Notes under the pieces: generated by a model | What the model saw: only the letters and a program-made list of their open reading frames with translations | The model's database searches: none | Told to the model about the DNA's origin: nothing | Shown: in pieces, positions 24,300-35,700 of the stretch | How positions within the stretch are numbered: position 1 is the first letter of the stretch | Layout of the letters: each line of letters opens with the position of its first letter | From: Stichopus chloronotus | Taxonomy: Eukaryota; Echinodermata; Holothuroidea; Aspidochirotida; Stichopodidae | Direction of reading: 5' to 3' | DNA: 64,000 nt | Assembly (NCBI GenBank): GCA_021234535.1 | Contig: CM037830.1 | Location: 22,437,116-22,501,115 of the forward strand | Made by a program: the position numbers and the translations under genes

Positions 24300-24960
24300 C
24301 ACTGATTGCCTCTTTAACATGATTAACTACAAATTACAAGGAGTCTGGATATAATGCAGAGGCCCTAGAACTTTTTATATTAGGTGTCAGTATAGAAGTC
24401 ATTGGTACGTTTTGCCTATTCAAACCCTTAGCAAAAATGGATTGAAACTTGAATATTGTCCCTCGCCCTCCTTTACCGGTATAGCTTCAAGTATGAATAA
24501 CTTTTATAGCACTCAGTATTGAGCGAGACCGCTATGTTACTTTACTCCTAACCATACAGCAAAATACAAGAAATAAATGAACCTGTTTATCACTCAGATA
24601 AATGTACGTACTCAGTGTTACGTAATACGTACCACCCAGTCGACATTGTATGAATGTAGAAAACTTTGCAGTCATGCATAAATGACATTTTCCTCTCTAT
24701 CTGTTATGAAAACAGATTAAAGAGTATGTTTGAATGGAATTTAATAAATTGCATGATCGATATAGGTTCAGCTGTTTCGAAAAAAAAGGAGGGATTGCGA
24801 TTTTTTTTTTCTAATACAGCACTGTTTCTTGACAGAAACGCATTCCCGCATGCTATGCAAGTACAATGCCACTTTCAAGGAAAATATTTGATGCAATACA
24901 AAGCATGTGCGTATCTTAGGCCAAGCGATTTCCTTTTGGTACAAAGGGTGTTGGGTAAAA
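24300..24960 (+). repeat. 3' flank duplicate, copy 1 (downstream of member D)
   Basis: This stretch aligns by eye with 42230-43085 and 48510-49430. Shared blocks include ACATGATTAACTACAAATT, GAACTTGAATATTG with the CCCTCGCCC/CCGGTATAGC block, AAAACAGATTAAGAG-type, and CATGTGCGTATTTTGGACGCC-type words. It is non-coding and marks the 3' end of the duplicated unit. An open frame at 24666-25106 inside it is not conserved in the other copies. Confidence 0.75.
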
Positions 24961-25396
24961 GAGTTAAGCCGTTAGGCAATTCTGTGTCAAATGCTGGTGG
25001 CGTTCAAATAGTCTCTTTAGTCAATTCTGCAGCTATCAATTATGTATCGAAGTGGAAGTTATTTGAGTCTTGCCTCCCTCCTTCGGAAGTAATTGCAGCA
25101 TTGTGAATTCTATATCAGTGATGGATGTCTTTAATCCAAGTAATTTCTAGGACAAGTAGTTGCCTACCAGCACTATGAGGTCTCATGCAAAATCTAAGTA
25201 TGCAGAATCTTCATCCTGTTTTTCAAAAGAGAAACTGCAAAGTTACATGGGTTTGATGTATTAGACTGTGTCATAAAGGTGTAGTTTATGGTTGAACCAG
25301 TGAGGAATCTAAAAATCTCAAAGCACTTTTATATTTACTTGTGAAGGATAAGGCATCTAACCCTAATTCCAGCGTACAGAATGGTAGGCCTATTTA

Positions 25397-25465
25397 ATTT
25401 TACGACGCTAAGCGACAGCATGTGGAGGAAAGCCACACTTATGTTGTCGCTTAAAGTCGTAAAAT
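25397..25465. ncRNA. 69-nt hairpin, possible small-RNA precursor
   Basis: A 5' arm (from ATTTTACGAC) pairs with a 3' arm (to GTCGTAAAAT): 10 bp, a two-base mismatch, 9 bp (TAAGCGACA/TGTCGCTTA), a G-T wobble, 3 bp, an internal loop, then GTGG/CCAC closing a 7-base loop. The shape is that of a pre-miRNA but could equally be a tiny palindromic repeat. I do not recognise a known miRNA seed. Confidence 0.4.
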
Positions 25466-27500
25466 AACTACTTTTCTTTTACCGTGAGCGACACAGTTAT
25501 CTATAAAATATGAAATAAGTAACGGGAGAAGAAAGTCAAAATAGCTAAACATACCACGAATTCATCTCCAAATCTTTATATATTGTCACCTATTGTAATT
25601 TAAGTGTGGGAGGGACTGCACATGCTTATCTAGAAAAAGAGAAATCTCTAACACAAAACTGACTATAATGCTCAATTGTTGCACTAGATTGCATCTGAGA
25701 TCCTACTCTGGGCAAAGAAATACTGATATAAACACTTAAGATCCTTAGTTGTTTTATGTTGTTTCACTTTTGCATCCAATTCAAAACTGTTATAGTAAGG
25801 GTAATGCATTGTTTTACAAGTTTGTTCCTGCTCCAGTAATAATGTACAAGAAAGTTTGTCAGGATATGATGAGTATTGTGACAGTGGTGTGTTGATATCA
25901 TCGTAATAAAAGAACTTTGGTCTCTGCGGGTAAGGAATTCTTTAATTTCGTAACATAGGTCGCCAAATAGTTCATCTTTAACTGCAGACTGAATTAAATG
26001 CTCTTAGATGTTCAAACTGATTTCTAAGTTAAAGTTACTTTTCCATACATTATCATTAATTCGCAAAATGAGCGTAATGGGAAACCATGCGTGCTCTTGA
26101 ATTTAAGATTTTCTTTTTTCATTTTTATTTTTTTATATTCGTTGGTATACAGTCCCCTGTCAAACAAGATTTCAACTTTGTAGTGGCTTGACTCTAAATT
26201 CATCGACTTGAAAAGTAAAAGCTAAGGGACAATCATTTACAACAGATTACCAGAATGAACGTGAAATACCCATTCATTAATGTAACAAGAAAACGGGGAA
26301 ATTTTTTTCATTAAGTTAATCGAGTTAACCAATGTATTAAAACATAATTGTGTACTCTAAACATTTTGCTAGGTGAATACTACTCACCAAAAAGTTTTTT
26401 ATTATCCGTGTAAAATTGTCAGGATTGCTGTAAAAGTTAATACTGCTTCTTTATGTTGCTAAATGAATTTGTTTAAGGATTTTGAAATGGAGAGAGAGAA
26501 AATCATATGTGATCTGCATAGCTATTTACTATGTTCATCAATGGCTGATTACATAATATGTAGAAAATTTCACAAAGCGTACTTTATCTTCAAACTCTCA
26601 AATGCTCACGCATTTATCTCAGTTCAAATTTCAACGTACAAACCTATCACTGAAATAATGTACCAGACGCAGTTGCAATCTAAACATCGATGTACTTTCA
26701 ATTTGCGTATGTAAATTGATTGTCCGACGGGCTCAATGAGTGATTTCCTGACAAATTCGAAACAGCCATTGACAACTTTCTTTCGTTAGCATATGCTATT
26801 CTAACATGACTCTGTTTTTGGTGACAGTGTGGAATTAACTTTGATTATAACTATATAAGTCGAACTTAAGTGACAAGGCATTCCACGTTCTTCACACCTC
26901 ACCTATCTTCTGGGTGAGAACTTCAAGAATGTATCCTTGTTACTTAAAAATAGCAAACCCTGTTCATTTAACCGCATGGTATTATATGTGATGTCGATCG
27001 TGTATGTGAATTGATTGTAAGCACGTTTATCGTGTAATATATTTTGTAGTGCACAAATGCATGGCATTGGAAACAATTATTGTGTGTAACTCAATTTACG
27101 ATTAATACTCTGAGAAATAGTTCATTGAGAACAACTCTTGTAGATCAAACACATATATTCAGTGGCGTACTGGTAGTGGTATAATGTAGAACATTGCAAC
27201 GTATCTTAGGAGAGTCAAAAAGGCTGGACAGGTTGCACTCAAAACTAGAACATCGTCTTTTCATGACCATCGTGAAGAAAAACTGAAGAATGTTATTCCA
27301 ACCTAATCAGAATTTAAATATGTAGTTCGGATATTTAATCTCTAGGCAGTCAAATATTATCATCATCCAAAACTCATGCTAGTATCATAATTACGACTTT
27401 TTTTCAATGAATTTACAATTCAATCATGGAAAATAATCTTATCCTACTTCAAAGCCAGATCATTAAGCAGCGATTTCAAAAGTATATTATCATCCTCACA
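25466..27500. other. Non-coding interval
   Basis: AT-rich sequence with no recognisable domain, RNA gene or clear repeat. The open frame at 26463-26714 shows no family signature. Confidence 0.45.
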
Positions 27501-27519
27501 TTCCGTTAAACATAATGTT

Positions 27520-28640
27520 TCTGTAATGGGCATTACAGAGACTCTCGTTTTAGAAAGTCACACACTATTTTTACTTTTTCTAACATCTCCGGCTGTAAAT
27601 TACAACATGCATACAGGGAAGGACGTAGCGAGGGAGTGGCTGTTTATGTTAATACATCTCTCAATTACAACTTTACCATATGATATATTTATGTGTGTAG
27701 ATGGTACTCTTTGTATCATATTCATTGAAATTCAATTGACGTACTCCGTCAGTCATTGTTGAGGGTATTTGTTACACAACAGGTGTGAATAATACCATTT
27801 CAGAATGGACCACTTTACTAAACGCTTTAATTAATGAGAGAAAATGTTGTTTTTTGAGGCGAGACTTCAATTGTAATCTTTTGAACCATCACGATAATGT
27901 CAATAACTTTTCTCTCTCAACCTTGCGCACGCCTACTCAGTTTACTCACTAGTTGGGGCAACTCGCCAACACTCGTCGATGTCGTTTTACTAACAGAGTA
28001 ACTATTTCATCTACTTCAGGCATAATTTTGGAAGGCATATGAGATCATTTTCCTGTTGTTACTTTAGTAAACGTCACCGTTACACCAACCTAATTCTTTG
28101 AAGTCTTAGTATAAACGTTCTGTTAATATAATTCGAAATGATTTCATCAATATTCATAATTGGTTATGTGCAAACAAGTTATCATCCAATGTCAGGAAAA
28201 CTTCGCTGTTTTACATTTAGTTCATTTCCCAAGAAGCTTAACCTAAACATAATGCTTTTCAAGTGTGACTAGGTTTATTGGGGTGTTTAATGACAAACAT
28301 ATCACCTAATGTGACCATATCCATTATATCTGCAATGGAGTTTCGAGGGGTTTAGGTATTCAACTGCATGAATATTCTTATTATTCTATAATGTGAGTCG
28401 GTATTATATGTTAGTATTTTTGTTGTCAAGCTGGATCCATGATAGTTAGCCTTCCATTTTTATGAACTAATTCCTCCTTCGTAATGATACCCAGCCTTGT
28501 CCATAGTCGTACGAATTACCAATTATTCATTCCGTTTGTAGACTTAAATCTTCCCACCTATTTGTCCGATTCGTTGGTGTAAAACGTTGGAACTTTCCTC
28601 CTAATGCCACCGTGATTTGTACAACTGTAAATATTTAAAA
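27520..28640 (+). mobile_element. Degraded, internally deleted non-LTR retrotransposon (LINE)
   Basis: Fragments in different frames match the order of a LINE ORF2. First is an endonuclease piece with GITETL...SHTLF and, later, DGTLCIIFIEIQ (27526-27760). Next is a reverse-transcriptase piece with NKLSSNVRKTSLF (about 28170-28220), then YICNGVSRGLGIQLHEYSYY (about 28320-28385), then a C-terminal piece with SRTNYQLFIPF and LKRWNFPPNA (about 28505-28610). Many stops and shifts are present and the catalytic core between the pieces is missing. Jockey/CR1-like is my best placement, from the endonuclease and thumb motifs. It is inactive. Confidence 0.6.
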
Positions 28641-28703
28641 AGAAAAACAGTTGAAATATCATCTTATTTCAAAGTATCATAAACTTATTTTGCTTTTCTT
28701 TTG

Positions 28704-28724
28704 TATATATATATATATATATAT
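28704..28724. repeat. Short (TA)n microsatellite
   Basis: About 21 bp of alternating T and A just downstream of the LINE fragment; it could be grown from the element's 3' tail. Confidence 0.9.
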
Positions 28725-31700
28725 TTTTATTTGTTTAGATACTATATTAATGTCATAAGCTTTTACTCTATTTTCTCATTACTTTGTATTTATGGGTGTT
28801 AACGTAAGTAACTAGCTTCTTGTTGTCACTCTCCAATCACTTTTAATCTGTTCCCATCTATTCAGTTTAATTGTAAATTCATGTTCAAGGAGAATGAAAT
28901 GAAGTTCAGATACAACGATGACGCGGGGATGAACCGTAGAGGAAGTCTAATCTGTTGAGAATATCAGCATTATATTTGGAAACACTTGTTGATGTCTAAC
29001 GTTATCGATATTGCATTAAGCTTGTATGCAATTGGTGAATGATATATTCCCCTCGCGTTGATATGCGGGCATTTGACACCGGGAAAATTTGGGTCAGGTT
29101 TCATTTTTGTTGCGACATATCAATCACAGGGTTCAAGATCTCACCTGAATAAAAGTAATACAGAATGCTGCAGTATATGTTTATGTACTGAATACGGTAC
29201 TGAACTCATATCTGTAGACGAATCAGAAACACTGGATGCTGTAGATCTGAGTAGGTAATGTATGTATAGCATAGCTAACACAATGATTCTTAGAGAAAGA
29301 GGTGACAGGGGGATTAACTCCTGCTAGCCCTATGACATATATAGAAAATGATGAATATGATATCTACCTGCCCGATTCGCAAAACTTTCCAAAAGCGGTA
29401 GATCAATGAGGCATCCGAGATTTAAAGAGGAAAGCCTATCAGGACAGAAAGCAAGGTCCAAACAAGGTCAGATTAGGAAGGCTCGGGAGTGGAGGTCACG
29501 TAACTCACAGTAGAAGCACGTGACGTATTAATAAAAACGAAATCAACGTGATGTGTACGGTAGTCGAGAGAGGAATATGGCTTTAATATCTCGAAATTGT
29601 AGCAGCTAGCAAATCGATATCTACATAGTAAGTAGAAATTTAGAGATATTAAGTCGAAATTCTGAGATGGTGAACTGCGTGCAAATTAGTGCCCCCTAGC
29701 TCCTATGTCTAACAAGTGCATGTATTACGTGCAGATACGACCGTACTGTTATGAATGTTTGTAACACTAACATACATTAAATATTAGTAGTGGTGGGATC
29801 TTGCACACAAACCCTTTAAGCGTTTTAGAGCGGATCCTCCTGAAAATTGAATCGGAGACCCGTCCTCATTATTCGAGCGCCTTTTAAATGAATTGATACT
29901 CTTACATAGTATAAGTATTATAAAACAAGAAGCCCTATCATTTCTTTGTTTTTCCAATTCATTTGACAAAATAAACCTGAAGGTAAGGCAGGCAACAGCT
30001 TATGTGTTATTATTCAGATTGGTTCTAAAATGGATAATATGACAAATTATATTCCTGTTCGCTTGATAAGGAAAACTCGCTACCTATCTACAAAGGCACA
30101 TTTTCGCTATGTATAACCTTGTTTGTATCAATAGCAACAGTAACGTTAAAGTACGGTAAAATGTAAACAATTTATTTTTGAGGAATGTGTTCCATTGTCA
30201 CAAGCACTTCTTTGGTAACAACTGCTACTCTTATTGAAAGTTTTGATTTTAAGTCACCCGATCTAACACAATAGCTCGATTTTGATTGACAGAAAGCCTT
30301 TATTTTATAATAATTCGTTTTCAAGGGTTATTATTTTGATTAATGGTTTCACTCAAAGAGGAAGGAAAAATCTTTATTCTTTACTTACGATCATTTCATA
30401 AATACTTTCAAAATGAAAAAAAAAAACTCTCCTCAATTTTATGGTTATTTTGCAGCATATTTTGAAGATATGGTTTCTTAATTGTTTAATAAACGTAGTT
30501 ACCGATTAAATATAAATGGTTATATGAACATCATGCTAAAGAGCAGTGTCAGTGTTCCAAGGCTGTTATACGGTTAATATCATCTGCTATTTGTGATAAA
30601 TCCTACACAAAATGGTCTCTTACTCTAGATCTCTCTGTACATTCATGGTCAATTCGTTGTGCTATCCATTGTACCAGCGTTGCAAATATTAGGTGTCTTG
30701 AACTTCACTAAGTAGAATTAGTACTATTAATAAATATCTTCTTATCAATGCTATATACACTCAGATGAATGCTTATTTTGCGACGATCACGTATAAAAGA
30801 TTGACACTTAGTAGCTGCTATTTTACTTCAAACGTAAATACATAACATCCCGAGGGCATCCAGCGATAGCATTCATCCACAGATTGTATTTTCTTACGGT
30901 TGATGCACAGTCCAAATTTGATTGACCTTTTTCCTGCATACAAGCAATATTTTGACAAGAAATACAAAAATAAATTGAAAATTTGGTTCTTAAATACCCC
31001 ATTTTTATTGAAAACGAACCTAGAGTAAAGGTAATCAAGATTTACAACATGTCAACAATGTTCCTGCCAGATACACAAAGTAATCAATAGCTATAGCATA
31101 GCCAAAATATGGCATACTGCAGTTGTTTGCACTCAGTACTGTGTACAACTAGCGCGCTTGTCTGCATGTAGTGTGCAAATGCTGTGGTTCAGCAGTATAC
31201 GTTTTCATATTCACTATTAACAGAAGCACCTATACAGAGCATTATTTCCTGATCAAGTAATCAAATGTTGATTGACAAAGGATTGACTAGACAGATTTTT
31301 GAATATTAAATTCAGCGAAACTCTCGGGTATGTTTAATGTCTCACTCATGAGCTCTAACAACAGTAACAACAGTAGTAACGTTAATTTCGTCAATGTATA
31401 TGCATAACTTTACGCATAACGTTATGGCCCACGCCTACGTCATTTGATTTACTGAGCAATATCTGTTCATTTCGAGTTTTATGTCGCAGTCCTTAGTCCA
31501 CTTTAAGACTTTGTTGGCTATGAACTGTTTTTGGACTTCTCCGTAAACTCGAAAAAGAAATGTAATGATTTCATAAGTAGGATGTGCACAAAGCAATCAC
31601 ACTATTTGGTTTTCTGAAACCAAATGAATGAAATAGCTCCACCCTTGGTAGCATATTTTCTTGACTGTTAACATAAACGGAACTCCTGTTGGTTGTAACG

Positions 31701-31834
31701 ATGCACTTAAAAATAAGAAAAAAATAAAGAAACATTGCTTTTTTGTTTCTCATACCTTTTATTACATGCATTTCTTTCTGGTCATCATTTACGCGCCTTT
31801 TTTTTTATGACCGTCTTAGTGTACTTTGGAAGAG
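28725..31834. other. Non-coding interval
   Basis: No supported gene or strong repeat seen. Short unrelated open frames only. Confidence 0.45.
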
Positions 31835-32700
31835 TTTACGTACCGTGCTACTGAGCACGACTAACAGTTTCCAACACAATGTCCGTTATAAAGGAAGAAT
31901 GTAAGAAACAACATTAAAAAAATGCAAATTGCAATATGCAAAATGCAATATAAAATAGCCATCGATGTCGAAGAAGATCGTTACAATGATGGGGGCGTTA
32001 ACCCTCTTGCTATATGTTCCCAGATAATTTGCAGTCAATCTTAATTGCAGTATGAATTAAATATTACAAATATAACGCTTTTGATCTACCACTTGGAAAG
32101 GCATGCGTAGATCATTTTTAATCAAACCTATTTTCATCATCTCATTAACATATCAATTCTGACCGGTGTAGTATCTCGATATATGATCATCCCTGGCTTA
32201 TCTCCACGACCATCTGCTGTACGTAGGTTTATCGAAAAGACAGAGAGAGGCAGCCTTCACGAGATTTTGATACACTTTTAAGTGACATGGAGGATAGGTT
32301 CATCTAGGAAATTAATACTTATTCTATTCTCTACTAGCGCCCTACATCAAGATCACCTTTCTCGTTTCAGCAGTTCTGCATGTGTACGTCGTAGAGATGA
32401 AATAAACATCATTACTTAAATGTGAGTTTCCGAACTATTCTAACGGTTGGTACACAGACATGCAGTCGATTTCTTAACTGTGTATCCCAGTTTCTGAAGA
32501 GCAGTTTAGAGTTGAGATGGATTTCTTGTCTCTCGAAAGTATCTGTCGGTCAGAATCCCAATATATTTATGATTTATTTTGAGAATGACCAAAGTACGTC
32601 GCCTGATAATCGTGATTTTACATTCCGGCTAACGCCAAGTGCTTGGTGGATTTTCGGATGTGTGTCATAATAGACAATAGACAAAGTAAAATGAAACAAG
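31835..32700 (+). promoter_or_regulatory. 5' flank of member E, shared with member D
   Basis: The non-coding sequence aligns with 17590-18251 over several blocks, up to the shared ATGGCTCTCGCTGAA start region. It shows that the duplication included at least 0.7-0.9 kb upstream of the signal exon. Confidence 0.5.
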
Positions 32701-35700
32701 ATGGCTCTCGCTGAATTATCTAAAGTATTTTGCCGTTCTTATTTGGGGTATCCACGTTTGTGGCGTGTCAACGCCGAAACCGTCGCAACTGCGAATATTT
32801 CCCGTGTGGCGCGGTGAGTACACTAGAGGATTTTAATCCAAACAGACTGTGTAACGATAGAGGGGACTTGATATCTAAGGCTTAACAATACCGTTCTAAG
32901 CAACCATGACAAGGTAGCATACGAATCAAGCAAAGATATAGATTTTTTAATAAAAATGATAATTACGTGTAGGGTAAGAAATTTGAATTACTTTGTAATA
33001 TCACAACAACCAGGACTACACCTTCTTGCGATTTTCTGTTTGATGGTGTGTTTTTCGTATCGAGTGATAGCCTAGTCATCGTAACAGATGTTTCAGTGAA
33101 ATACCTTGTGGCACTGCGACTGTAAACGTACTGAAACGGAAACTACAAAGGGCATTGCATCATCTTGAGACTTTTTCCTGTCACATTTGTTTTAATGTTG
33201 ATACAAAAGGACAATTTCTTTTTCTCATTTATTATTCAAAGCTTTGCATTGTTAAGAATTTTTAAGCCTTGTGCATAACCTATCTACGTTTTGTTAGGCA
33301 CTCACAAAGATTCTCCCTTTGAGGTTTAATCTCATCATTTCATTAAAGAATCAAAGAAGTTTTGGATAAGGAGATAAACACATAGTTTAACGTACTATCG
33401 CAGCATACTTTGAACTATGTGGCAGATATCACTGCTGCTAAACAGCTACGGAATCATGACGAATTAAACAATTCTAGCCTGCATAATTTCAAGAAGTAGG
33501 TAGGGCCTCATAGCTCAGTAAAATGACCTTCATATACTAAGAAACGAACCCTTCCATTATGATGCATGACTGGGAAATGACAAAGTATGTTGTCGATTGG
33601 AAGGTGTGTGTGACTTTATAGCTCGACTTTTAGTGAAGTTCTGTTGTAATGGCCTCGACAGTTACAACAGCATATGACCTTTTTCAGTTGCAATATGTCA
33701 CTGATTTGATTAACACATACTAACCAGTGACGACCACTTTATGTTGTTCTGATTGATCTAGATTGATCTACAGACAACATAATGTCGTTTCAAGACTATG
33801 GTAGGCAGGGTTCGCGATCCTGGGTAATGAAGTTCAGTATCCCAAATGACAATTACAGGAGAGGGCGTAGCGTAACATATCCCAACGATAAAACATCTTG
33901 GCCAAGAATATTTTCATTTGTATGTCTAGACATCAGGATGGATTTAAAGCTTTCTTTGAATAAATTTCTAGCTTTCTTTCGATGCTCATGTTGTGCTATG
34001 GTTCAGTTTTTCTAAGACACCAGGAAACATTTCCCAAATGTGAAGGGATACTCTCTTTCCTTTTAACATCTACTCCAGCAGGGCATTGGAGTCATCTCTG
34101 TGAACACTTCTTCGTAGTTTTCATTTTCGTTGGACTAACGAAGGAAATATTTTTGGCAGCTATAGGGTCGCATTGTGTAATAAAATGATAACAACATGAG
34201 ATGTATCATGTTGCCCCGTCACGGAACGCACGTGTGAGCCCAAACTGATAAGTAGGCGCATCTAAATAAACACAGTTTGAAATTAAAACAACGGTGACTT
34301 TGTATTTTCTTAAAGTCTCTAAAGGAAAAATAACAACAACAGATCTATTTAAAAAAAAAATGTGTTGGGACATTGTGACTCTATAAACGTACTTAGCCTA
34401 ATAGATTAACAGTTTGCAATAGATTTCTAATTCTTTTTGCTGTTCTCTGCTATAAGTGAACGTGAAAGCTTATTTTCAGGTAGCGCTCTACTTTTTTTTC
34501 TGTTTTGAATAAAACTGAACGTAACCGTTCGTTTCAAGTTAGTATTGTATATACCCTAGAACCAGTCGTGTGTGTTAAATAACAGTGACTGTTTACTATC
34601 TGAGACTTGAAATTGCACTGTCTTGACTTATTATGAATACCTTTAGAGCGAATGGTGTTCTAAATGTCGGCAGTTTTTTTTTTTTTTAAACCACTACAAC
34701 TTAACTTTAAGAATGATAAAGACATATTACACCAGCTTTCATTTCACACTGTTATATCTAACATCCGGGGGAAGACCAGAATAATTAGAGTATATTTTAC
34801 AGACGACACTATGTAGAATGTACAAATCTCAGAACAACCAGTCTGCTTTGATATGCCGTGATGCGATGTTTAACCATATGTTTATGAAGTAAACGTTTCC
34901 ATTTTTTTCAACGCTTTTGATTCAATTCATTAAGAAGGAGTTTGAGCTTATTTCACTAGCCGTTCAATAACTTGTTCAAGAAATTGTCCTGTCTGTAACA
35001 AAATAGGTGTCTGATGATGGTATTTCATGGGTTCAGTAGAAAAATGATGATATCAATTCACATCTACTGATGACTTGTGTTGAACAATTTCTGGTTTAAT
35101 CAGATTATAAGATCATTTTCAATATGTTTTCATCCTCCTTTCCGTTTGTAGAAACTTTAGAGATAAATCACTGCTCAGGAGAATACAGCTGTTTCGACGC
35201 ATGTGATCCGTCTTTCGAATCATCGCGTTGCTCCTGTCATCCAGCCTGTGGAATCTTTAGAGATTGTTGCTATAATACTCTGGAACAAAGTAGAAATTGT
35301 TCCAATGCCAACGCTACTGAAAATTTTATGTCAGTTCTTGTGGGAGTGAGGGACTACTTCAGTTGTGTTACTGACGAAATATCCAACTCAAAATACTGGA
35401 TGATTTCTTCATGTCCAGAGTATTGGGGAAGATCGGATGAATGTGATGTCAACGATACAGATCTATTCGTGGGAAGATTAGAAGATAACTTGTCTGCTGT
35501 CCCTGTTTTATCAAATAACGGCTTGACATACAGGAATATCTACTGTGCGTTATGTCACGGGGAAAATATATCATGCACTTACACCCTGGACGTTTGATGC
35601 TAACGATTGTGAAGACAATGCAAAATTTGAAAATTTAACGACTTTGAGTACAAAAGATCTGATCCGATTATTGAGAGAGAACTGTCAGAGACTGTCATTC

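Noticed and set aside
24666..25106. 146-codon open frame downstream of member D
   Set aside because: It lies in the duplicated 3' flank, and the aligned copies at 42 and 48 kb do not keep the frame.
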